NCBI GenBank assembly: GCA_027604665.1
Contig: JADGIZ010000031.1
Span: forward strand, 1 to 13,722
Direction of reading: 5' to 3'
From: Polyrhizophydium stewartii
Taxonomy: Eukaryota; Chytridiomycota; Chytridiomycetes; Rhizophydiales
Length of the DNA: 13,722 nucleotides
In this document: positions 7,112 through 13,722 of the stretch, piece by piece
Layout: every line of letters begins with the position of its first letter
Numbering within the stretch: position 1 is the first letter of the stretch
The notes under the pieces: generated by a model
Told to the model about the DNA's origin: nothing
Database searches by the model: none
The model's input: only the letters and a program-made list of their open reading frames with translations
Made by a program: the position numbers and the translations under genes

Positions 7112-7825
7112 GACTACAACGATCTCGAGCTGGGCTTCAGGTCAATGTCCGGCGGAAGCTCTGACTATTTAGGATTGCCCTATTCTCTAGTGAGACATCA
7201 ACAACTAGATGATCTTGTTTCTTACTTCAGATGTTCTCTATTTAGGAAAACTTCTCTAGGACCACATCACTGGATATATAAGGGACTATATGCTAGTTCG
7301 AATCCTGTCATCCACAGATCTGATCGGGACACATTTTCATGTTACGAATTTTGTCATCGGATTATTTTTCATAACTTGAAAAGTCTCTTACCTGTATACT
7401 ATGTAGATTAGTTGGATCCTATTCGGACTATTGATCACATCCAAATGAGGGCCATTTCAAGATCAGAAATAATTGACCGAACGATAGAGGGCCTAAATCG
7501 GTCGCCAATAATCAAAGTATTAGAGGCTGAAGGAAAAGCTTTCAAGGTATTCAAAAATAAGAAATATCCGATATGGCGACCCCTGGCAAACCTGTCGAAC
7601 TCCAGAATCACGTGTTGAGAGATCGGCTTTATTTTGTCCCAGACCTTCTATCAACCGTTTCACTCATGTCGCCCCTTTTCAGACCCCATTTTCAATGTAG
7701 CAAGAATTTGGAAAGTTCTTTTGTGTTATGTATAGTCTTTATGATTAACCCCTGAGCCAGGTGTATTGCGCATAGAGTACCGCGTCATGTCCAGAACTAG
7801 GATTTGGTCGATTATCACTAGCTAA
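7112..7825 (+). CDS. Long TAA-free frame, unknown product (TAG and TGA would have to be sense)
   Basis: TAA-to-TAA distance is 237 codons, the longest such run I noted. From ATG at 7145 it gives 88 codons with no stop, then TAG (7409), 68 more open codons, TGA, about 38 codons, TAG, TGA and an end at TAA 7823-7825. The local DNA is less AT-rich than its surroundings, which makes open frames easier by chance. By hand count the first 88 codons have G+C falling from position 1 to 2 to 3, as in coding DNA; the next 68 do not show this. The second block is charged (SEIIDRTIEGLNRSPIIKV, then EGKAFKVFKNKKYP). No domain is recognised: it lacks a LAGLIDADG, GIY-YIG or reverse-transcriptase YADD motif. 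An overlapping +1 frame (7573-7755) is also open, which argues against a single clear gene. Confidence 0.2.
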
Positions 7826-7829
7826 AACT

Positions 7830-8130
7830 CACACTATTCTTGTCCGAGATCTATTATTCGATTCTTATTGGCTTTGAATACTTACCCGAGAGCTATAGGT
7901 CTTTTTAGATTTACTATAATGGAAATTGGTTTAATTATCCTAGGGTGTTATTAATGATTTCAACTTCTTAGTGGCTCAACCTACCAGCAAATCCTTATCA
8001 GATCATAATGACACTACTCTTTTTATCCTTCTCCGATTGGTGATGCTAATTTATTATGATTTTCATCAGTGTGTGCTTTAAAACCCTAAGAAACTCGAGT
8101 CTCAACATACCTCTTGAAAATAGGAATCGC
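7830..8130. other. Spacer, no gene seen
   Basis: About 300 bases of moderately AT-rich DNA with stops in all frames. It holds no convincing hairpin and no RNA-gene signature. Confidence 0.5.
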
Positions 8131-8136
8131 TAAGGA

Positions 8137-8157
8137 ATTGGAGCGACTCCGTCGCGG
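8137..8157. repeat. Hairpin family A, copy 3 (inverted)
   Basis: This is the exact reverse complement of the 20-mer at 1399-1418 and 2120-2139, plus one more shared base with 2120-2140. An inverted copy shows the element occurs in both orientations relative to the spacer. Confidence 0.8.
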
Positions 8158-8159
8158 GC

Positions 8160-8700
8160 CAAATTCCCAAACTATCTACATGCTAGATTCTGAGTCTCGA
8201 CATCAAGCCCCTGACTGTCTATTTCGCGTAGAATTCAATTTGAGGCGCTCAGCCTAAAATGTATCCAGAAAAATGAGGCATTTCTTAACAGGGAAGTCCT
8301 AATTGGTTAATATTAGATTTAGATTTGTGCTATCTCTTAATGAATAATTCTGATTTTAATATTGTTATAATATTTGGTAATTTAGTTACATTATCATATC
8401 CTATTATCTCTATCTATATTCGATTCAATTCTATCTCATGTATTTTCATCCATCTTAATTATATATAAAGAAACTATCTAGATCAAGTGAATAACCTAAA
8501 TAGATATTTCTTTGGTCCAATTACCTATAATAACTAAGGTACTTCTCTTATAAGATTTATAATAAATAAAGAAATGATTCCGTTTAGATCTGGATAGATA
8601 GGAAAGTAATAGGATAAAAAATAACAAATGGGATCTACGACTAAAGGTTTTATTAGTTAATATGCAACTCTGACTCATTTTATAGACTCAATATATTGTC
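8160..8700. other. AT-rich spacer, no gene seen
   Basis: No supportable gene. A 60-codon minus-strand frame at 8496-8678 is of the size expected by chance and has no recognisable motif. Confidence 0.5.
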
Positions 8701-8704
8701 CTGG

Positions 8705-8784
8705 TCGATCTGGAGCGGCGGAGCGACCGGAGCCTTTACAAGGCTCCTACGTCGCGACCTAGCGGTCGCGGGGGCGTAGATCGA
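8705..8784. repeat. Multibranched GC-rich palindrome
   Basis: TCGATCT (8705-8711) pairs with AGATCGA (8778-8784) to close an 80-base element. Inside are GGAGCCTT (8729-8736) with AAGGCTCC (8740-8747) around TAC, and CGCGACC (8753-8759) with GGTCGCG (8764-8770) around TAGC. CTACG (8747-8751) can pair with CGTAG (8775-8779) around the latter hairpin, sharing a few bases with neighbouring helices. The GGAGCGGCGGAGCGACC stretch at 8712-8728 is related to family A. Confidence 0.7.
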
Positions 8785-8789
8785 TAATC

Positions 8790-9600
8790 TGGTTCTGTTC
8801 TTATTTATTTACAAGCTCTTTAGAGCTTTTAGAATTCATAACTACTAGTGATAATCTAGATAATAAATAATTATAGCAAAAATACTAAAGCAACTACTAA
8901 AGGTGAGAGCTGCGACCAAGTGGCTAGAATTAGATTAAGCTCAGGAATGTGGCGTGGGCGCTTTGATCACTATCTAGATTGTTATAGATTCCACTGCTGA
9001 GTCCTGAACAATAATGATTTGAGGTAATATCTACGTGAAATAAGCAACGAAGTTGCTGAGAATCGTGGTTACTATCGCCTTTGGCTGAACTCTAATAATT
9101 AATCCGCGATCTAAATTGGCGCAGACTTTATCTGAAGCATTTCACAATCTATAATTGCTAATTAAGTCTTTTGATGGATTCTGAATCTTTATGCTAAGCT
9201 GGAGCGATCGAGGGGAGCGCGGCGCGGAGCCCTAATTTCCTGACATAATTAGAGGAAAATCTCTTAACTAACTAGTCAAAACTGCATAGCTGTGAATTGT
9301 CTAATCTGATACAGGGCTGTTGGTAGAATTAAAGGTTTCAATTGAAGAAAGCTATTCAAGTGGAAATTAGATAGTCAAATATTGAGGCCTTATAATGAAG
9401 TATAAAATTATCGATTTGCTATTTTTCTGTCATTACATTTAATTTCTCCTCAAGGAAAAGAGAATCTAACCTTTAGTGATTTATTATTAAATTGGTGTAG
9501 CTACCTCTAGTCGAGAATTGATACAAGCTTCCCAAAAGTTACGGCCGGCTCCAATAAATAGGTTTTGATTTTATTAAACTTCAGCTTAATCGATCTTAGG
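8790..9600. other. AT-rich spacer with small GC islands, no gene seen
   Basis: A GC island without a clean stem lies at about 9200-9232 (GGAGCG and GCGCGGCGCGG words). Otherwise stops are frequent in all frames and there is no tRNA or rRNA signal. Confidence 0.5.
9043..9057. repeat. GAA-triloop hairpin
   Basis: AGCAAC pairs with GTTGCT around GAA. It has the same loop as 3806-3820 and shares the CAAC-GAA-GTTG tip with it. Confidence 0.65.
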
Positions 9601-9610
9601 TTAGAAATAG

Positions 9611-9790
9611 CTACGCGGAGCTCGCGCTAGCGACCGCAGCGGAGCGGAGCGACGCCACTCTCTAGAGTGGCCGCGGATCTGAAGGATCCGGGCCTCAGAA
9701 GAGCTTCTGAGGCGACGTCGCACCTACGAGGCCTTGGCCTCGGGACCCCTTAAGGGTCCATCAGGAGGCGACGTCACGGCCAGCCGCTTC
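9611..9790. repeat. Cluster of consecutive GC hairpins
   Basis: Five hairpins stand nearly back to back: GCCACTCT/AGAGTGGC (9654-9671), CGGATC/GATCCG (9674-9690), CCTCAGAAG/CTTCTGAGG (9693-9712), CGAGGCC/GGCCTCG (9727-9742) and GGACCC/GGGTCC (9743-9759). Before them is a family B-like core, TCGC-GCTA-GCGA (9622-9633). The word GAGGCGACGTC occurs at 9709-9719 and again at 9765-9775. It is the densest GC-hairpin block in the window. Confidence 0.75.
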
Positions 9791-10053
9791 AATTCTATCT
9801 TTGGTTTTTAATCTGATTGGGTCTTATCAGTTTATATAACATTGATTTCTAATTGTTTAGGATCTATTGACAATCTTGGCGTGACCTCCTAACGTCCGTT
9901 ATTTTTGCAGGTCATTATCCTAGGTGTATGAATCAACAGAGTTTTACCATACCGATCTTTTCTAACCTTTAACTCTTTTAAACAATCTATGATCTAAAGA
10001 TTCTTCTATACGTAAATTAAGGATCACTTCCATTAGAATCCAGTCCAGAGGAC

Positions 10054-10076
10054 GGAGGCGACTCTCAGTCGCTTCC
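10054..10076. repeat. 10-bp hairpin
   Basis: GGAGGCGACT (10054-10063) pairs with AGTCGCTTCC (10067-10076) around CTC, with one G-T pair. It follows the hairpin cluster and is separated from it by AT-rich spacer. Confidence 0.65.
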
Positions 10077-10170
10077 TCTATAAAAAAGTCTTAAATAAAT
10101 AAAACGCGGTCTAACCACTCAATAATTGTTATTCAAATAAAGATTCTAATTGCGCAGCGGTGCATTCCTC

Positions 10171-10198
10171 GGGGACGACGGGCCCCCAAGGGGTCCCC
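10171..10198. repeat. GGGGAC/GTCCCC hairpin
   Basis: GGGGAC (10171-10176) pairs with GTCCCC (10193-10198). The interior GGGCCCCCAAGGGG offers alternative pairings, so the exact fold is uncertain. Confidence 0.55.
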
Positions 10199-10298
10199 AT
10201 CTGAGCCTCGCATCGAATTATTGGAATGTAATATATAAATACCAACTAATATTGGTACAAAGATAATTATAGTATATATTGATATTATTTTAACATTA

Positions 10299-10342
10299 GG
10301 TACTAATTGGGTAGTAATCTGGTACTAATTTGGTAGTAATTA
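10299..10342. repeat. 22-bp tandem repeat, two copies
   Basis: GGTACTAATTGGGTAGTAATCT (10299-10320) is followed at once by a copy (10321-10342) differing at three positions. The unit itself is built from the near-palindromic words GTACTAAT and GTAGTAAT. Confidence 0.75.
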
Positions 10343-10640
10343 TAAATGTTAGTAATAGATAAATATTTAGATTATTGTATGGTATTGGTATAGTCGTCTA
10401 TTGAGATATAGTGGTCCTAATTTTGGTATAAATTATAGTAATTATATAAATGTTATAGATTATTAGAGACTTAGTTACTAGATTGAGTTTATTAGTCTAA
10501 TTATTAACTAGAATATAGATTTCGATTGGTTCAAATATGGGCATATCCAGAGGACTTATTTTATAATCATAATCTATTTTACAGTAACATCTAGACCCAA
10601 CCCATAGAAGGGGCATATGTTACATTTATTGACCAAATCT

Positions 10641-10725
10641 AATAGTAGAATTTATACATAATTACTTTAATAGTTACACTTGATACTTAATCACTTCAAT
10701 AGTGGAATTTGATCCTAATTACTTT
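10641..10725. repeat. 28-29-bp degenerate tandem repeat, three copies
   Basis: Copies at 10641-10668, 10669-10697 and 10698-10725 each start AATAGT and end with a TTACTTT-like or TCACTTC word. Copies 1 and 3 are the closest. A fourth, more diverged copy may follow. The 60-codon plus-strand frame at 10702-10884 starts inside it and is probably chance. Confidence 0.6.
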
Positions 10726-11340
10726 AGAATTCTACTAATTATTAAATACTTAATATATATAGCCCCCTCCGGGGCCACCACTTATGTATTCTCTACGGAT
10801 TGTCCCCGCTATCAGAGTGGTACATATATTAGTATAAACATATATAAGTCTACCTTAACTATAACGTTACAATTAGATAAGTAGAACATAACTATAATAT
10901 CGATATTTACCTAGTGTACATTAAATAATAAATATTAGATAAATAGTGTAGATAATACGAATGTAATAATGTCTAGGAATAATTGGATTTTGTCTAATAA
11001 TACTATAGTTTATAGTTACAGTAACTCTAATGATATTTTATAAGCACTGAACTATTAAGCAGTCTAACTCTTAAGGACTAGAATCAATAAGTAGTAGAAC
11101 TATTTAGTCCTGAATATAATCAGTATATGCTAAATTATAATAATGAGATTATATAATTAGTAACCCATTCTACCTGTATGAATATTACCAGTAGCCATAG
11201 TGATAATATATTAGTTAATACACTGTCACATTTAATAATTGCTGCAATTATATCTAAATAATATGTAACCGTTATAATAAATATTGTAATTAATATAAAT
11301 GGACTTATCCCTTAACATAATAATAATATTGAACTTTTAC
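10726..11340. other. Very AT-rich spacer, no gene seen
   Basis: Dense TAA/TTA. A small GCCCC-CTC-(C)GGGGC hairpin lies at about 10762-10775. No supportable frame, tRNA or rRNA signal. Confidence 0.5.
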
Positions 11341-11356
11341 TGGTAAGCTAGCTATA

Positions 11357-11388
11357 CCGGATTCGAGTGTAAAACCCTCAAAATCCGG
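11357..11388. repeat. CCGGATT/AATCCGG hairpin
   Basis: A perfect 7-bp stem (11357-11363 with 11382-11388) closes an 18-base loop. Loop and stem do not fit a tRNA arm pattern. Confidence 0.6.
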
Positions 11389-11389
11389 A

Positions 11390-11880
11390 AATGATATATA
11401 AATAAAATATCCCCCACTTTAATCTTAATTCCAACACTTTTAATAATAAACCATGACAGTAACTTAAATTATTAAGAAGTTAATTATATTGTGGAGAACT
11501 TAATTACGGGAGGAGGCCATTACTGGTGGTTGACATGAATATTCTCTAAGTTGGAAGATAGTCGGAGAAGTTGCTAGATATTAATTATACTGATAGGTGC
11601 CCAGCTGACAGGCTGGTCCGATTAATCTTTAAAGTCTTGATTCCTAATTAGCTAAATTCAACAATTTAATTCTACCGAACCTCGGCCGGGGCGGCCTTCG
11701 AAATAATATGAATTAATTTTATCCCAAATAATCGGATCTTAATATCCACAATTAATTTATTACATTCTTATGCAAGTTATTCGTAATATTAAAATAGTAA
11801 CCCAGTCTTTGAAGAAGAATCTAGAGCTTCTTCGATGCTCTGCAATTCTACTTTAATTTAATCTTCAACTCAATAATTCT
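11390..11880. other. AT-rich spacer, no gene seen
   Basis: It holds one CCAGC-TGACAG-GCTGG hairpin at about 11602-11617, in which ACAGGCTGGT slightly recalls a 23S rRNA word but the neighbours do not match. Nothing else is supportable. Confidence 0.45.
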
Positions 11881-11881
11881 A

Positions 11882-11923
11882 GTTTCCCGTTGGGGCCTCG
11901 GGCCCAAGGGTCCCATCGGAAAC
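11882..11923. repeat. Interrupted long hairpin
   Basis: GTTTCC (11882-11887) pairs with GGAAAC (11918-11923). After a small internal loop, TGGGG (11891-11895) pairs with TCCCA (11911-11915, one G-T). A GGCC/GGCC-type tip lies inside. Confidence 0.65.
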
Positions 11924-12124
11924 CATTCCTAATTAACTTTATGGCAAAATAATTCATTTAATTCCATTTGGTCTTAAATCTAAAATTATATCACTAAATT
12001 TATTACTTCTGGCCTTCGGATTATAATTACTTGATATAACATATTCCACCCTTAAATCTCAAATATTCCCATCACATTTGCCCTGATTATTATAATTCAA
12101 CCCTCATTTATTTTATTTAATGTC

Positions 12125-12140
12125 GCGGCGGAGCCGCTCC
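12125..12140. repeat. Hairpin family A, variant with compensatory pair
   Basis: GCGGC-GGA-GCCGC, followed by TCC, corresponds to GCGAC-GGA-GTCGC-TCC in copies 1-3. The fourth stem pair has changed from A-T to G-C on both sides, while the loop and the TCC tail are kept. Confidence 0.75.
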
Positions 12141-12177
12141 CAAATCTTCTTACTTTAAGTCTAAATATTCTATTTTA

Positions 12178-12190
12178 AGTGCGAAGCACT
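12178..12190. repeat. GAA-triloop hairpin
   Basis: AGTGC pairs with GCACT around GAA. The tip GCGAAGC is known as an exceptionally stable DNA mini-hairpin. Confidence 0.65.
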
Positions 12191-12211
12191 GACTTTGACT
12201 ATTTCAACTAC

Positions 12212-12222
12212 CAGCGTAGCTG
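12212..12222. repeat. GTA-triloop hairpin
   Basis: CAGC pairs with GCTG around GTA. It is a short stem; the C-GNA-G closure matches the other triloop hairpins. Confidence 0.45.
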
Positions 12223-12356
12223 TCAACTCATTTAATTATAGATATTCTGCAAGTTACCACAACTGTTCTATAAATTACAACTCTTTATAACTTAATTGTA
12301 TTTGTCTTCTAATTTAATCCCAACCTGAAGTTAATACAAATTCAGTGCGTACGCCC

Positions 12357-12379
12357 GAATTCCCGCAAAGCGGCAATTC
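12357..12379. repeat. Two-tier hairpin with AAA triloop
   Basis: GAATT (12357-12361) pairs with AATTC (12375-12379). Inside, CCGC pairs with GCGG around AAA. The inner part matches 1041-1051; the outer stem is different in sequence but again complementary. Confidence 0.7.
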
Positions 12380-12473
12380 TAGATCACCAATAAACCCGTA
12401 TCAATCTAATATCTAGTTGTGATTATCAATAACTTATTAGCCGTAAGTGAGGTAGGCTATTAATTCGAGTTAA

Positions 12474-12929
12474 ATTGGAATAAAGACAGTCTGTGCCCTC
12501 TTTATCTACTTATTCTATCTTTCTTTACCCTCTCTCCTATTTATAACAATTGACGATAGTCCTAGCATTATAAGGTCTAGTAGGTGTAGGGTCTATAAAG
12601 CTTATCTTATTAGTTTTAACCCTTTCAATTTAATATAAGACTGTTACTATTATACGCATCTACTGTCTGCCATCTCTTATATCTATGTGTAGTAGGGACC
12701 ATAGTTCCAAATCTTATTGGTTAGATTACTACTATTGTTAGCTCATGTATTAGACTACTCACTACTATACTAGGTATTAATATCGGGATTCTACTTGTAT
12801 TCTTGGTATTATACCTAGTCTTATTGACTGATATTCACTATCTTTGGTACTACTTCTATTTTGTAGATACTTAGTATCCTAATTGACCCTGGATCCTTTT
12901 AGTACTATCGGAGACCTTCTGTTGAATAA
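12474..12929 (+). other. T-rich block with hydrophobic readings; possible membrane-protein remnant
   Basis: In one frame, 54 codons are open without any stop up to TAA at 12636. The same frame then runs 96 codons to TAA at 12927, with several TAG and one TGA. The readings are rich in Leu, Ile and Tyr (for example LFIYLFYLSLPSLLF and LVRLLLLLLAHVLDYSLLYL), as in nad-type membrane proteins. No ATG start and no diagnostic residues are seen. T-rich DNA produces such readings by chance, and a similar one lies in two frames at 13530-13700, so this is weak. Confidence 0.15.
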
Positions 12930-13230
12930 CTGGTAGCCCACTGGGCCCCTTGTTACTGTATGTCCTCCCTCCTATTAATAAAAAATAGAACTATAGGATA
13001 GGTATAAATACTAGCGTCAGATAAGTAGACCTCTAGGAGAACCCTCGGGATTTATTAATAAGAATATATGACACCTAATAATGATATACCTATATAAATA
13101 AAGACAGCTATGCTGGATCTCCGATTTACTGGTATATTCTAATTAGCTATATAAAGATAGATAGTTAATACTAAGTAGTCGTATAGCTATAACCATCTAT
13201 AGTTATATGGTATTGAGATAGTGAGGGGTA
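12930..13230. other. AT-rich spacer, no gene seen
   Basis: About 300 bases with no frame, RNA or repeat that I can support. Confidence 0.5.
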
Positions 13231-13232
13231 TT

Positions 13233-13276
13233 ATTACGATGCGAACCGGCCGAGCCAAAGGCGCATCGGACGTAAT
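13233..13276. repeat. Long bulged hairpin
   Basis: ATTACG (13233-13238) pairs with CGTAAT (13271-13276) and the adjoining ATGCG (13239-13243) with CGCAT (13262-13266). A 4-base bulge, CGGA, sits on the 3' side. The loop is GC-rich (CCGGCCGAG). Confidence 0.65.
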
Positions 13277-13722
13277 CGCAATTAGAACTATTCAATGATT
13301 TATGTATTTTATTGGGAATATCTAGACTATTCAAAATAGATAGCTACACATCTGTTCAATTACAATGCGAAGCATTATTAAAGTATTTATTAGAGTTTAT
13401 TTAATATTTAAGTCATTAAGGTTAAAATCTATTTCTATTTATCAGTCCCATCAGTAATTAGAATCTCTTAGTGCTAGAAATTTTCAGTTATTTTACCCTT
13501 ACTATCCAAACCTTGTATTTATAATCTACTAAATAGCTCGGGTTTTCTATTTAGAATCTACCTATAACATATCTGTATAGTCTTATTTATAGCGGATATT
13601 TGGTTTATTTAGGATTATTGGTCCTGCCTTTACTTCATATTCAGTTATTTCTACTGTAATATCTATTATAAGATCTGTCAATTTGTCTTATTAGTTATCC
13701 TTACTTCTTCGCTCTGATTCTG
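13277..13722. other. AT-rich spacer to window end
   Basis: It contains the GAA-triloop hairpin at 13364-13376. Hydrophobic readings in two overlapping frames (about 13520-13722) appear if TAG is sense; since both frames look alike, I attribute them to base composition. One frame runs off the window end, so a gene continuing outside cannot be excluded. Confidence 0.4.
13364..13376. repeat. GAA-triloop hairpin
   Basis: AATGC pairs with GCATT around GAA. It has the same GCGAAGC tip as 12178-12190, with AT pairs swapped in the outer stem. Confidence 0.65.

Larger units (their letters stand above)
11925..12470. other. AT-rich spacer carrying four small hairpins
   Basis: No gene is seen. Hairpins at 12125-12137, 12178-12190, 12212-12222 and 12357-12379 are spaced 22-135 bases apart, giving this stretch a regular sprinkling of stems in AT-rich DNA. 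Confidence 0.5.

Noticed and set aside
7125..7140. Large-subunit rRNA word (CGAGCTGGGCTTCAG, like CGAGCTGGGTTTAGA)
   Set aside because: The adjoining GTCGTGAGACAG and upstream conserved segments are absent, so it is a short chance match.
7288..7306. GTTCGAATCC, the tRNA T-loop consensus
   Set aside because: The five bases either side of the loop do not pair, and no cloverleaf can be drawn upstream. It lies in the long TAA-free frame.
8496..8678. 60-codon minus-strand frame
   Set aside because: Chance length and no motif; the surroundings are plain AT-rich spacer.
10020..10033. Small-subunit rRNA 3' end-like GGATCACTTCC
   Set aside because: No decoding-region sequence (GTACACACCGCCCGT or GTAACC-type) precedes it.
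10702..10884. 60-codon plus-strand frame
   Set aside because: It begins inside a degenerate tandem repeat and has no domain; chance length.
1..13722. CRISPR array, group I or group II intron core, IS element
   Set aside because: No regularly spaced direct repeats with unique spacers, no group II domain V or group I P7 signature, and no transposase frame with terminal inverted repeats were found on either strand.

Overview
The window is A+T-rich DNA (about two thirds A+T by eye) studded with short G+C-rich islands, nearly all of which are perfect or near-perfect hairpins. The longest reading frame under the standard code is only 88 codons. I found no rRNA core, no tRNA that folds, and no core respiratory gene such as cox1, cob, nad5, atp6 or atp9. 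The composition, the GC hairpins scattered through AT-rich spacer and the near absence of genes most resemble a spacer-rich organellar genome, probably mitochondrial, from a fungus, green alga or other protist. This is inference; no gene fixes the taxonomy.

Layout. 1-2280: spacer with several hairpin families, two identical copies of an 18-base word, and a long GC stem at 2241-2278. 2281-3170: T- and TAAG-rich spacer with no gene seen. 3175-3483: a protein-like frame that is open only if two TGA codons are read as an amino acid. 3490-4490: spacer with one two-tier hairpin. 4496-4830: a cluster of structured elements, including a perfect 11-bp inverted repeat around an internal hairpin, and a triplicated 11-mer. 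4713-5223, minus strand: the most gene-like stretch. Its third codon positions are very AT-rich, it has two in-frame TAG codons and an apparent frameshift, and it weakly resembles the C-terminal part of a mitochondrial small-subunit ribosomal protein. 5230-7110: AT-rich spacer. 7112-7825: a less AT-rich stretch that is open if TAG and TGA are sense. 8130-8790 and 9600-10200: dense GC hairpin arrays. 10290-10730: AT-rich short tandem repeats. 10730-13722: AT-rich spacer with isolated hairpins and a T-rich block with hydrophobic readings.

The best-supported content is the set of hairpin families. One family keeps an identical core while its outer stem changes on both sides together. Another has a copy with a compensatory base-pair change. 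A third consists of stems closed by 3-nt loops, mostly GNA. This suggests small elements conserved for shape as well as sequence and spread through the spacer on both strands. The protein-like frames are weaker. They either mean that TGA and TAG are sense in this organelle, or that they are decayed gene remnants; this window cannot decide.
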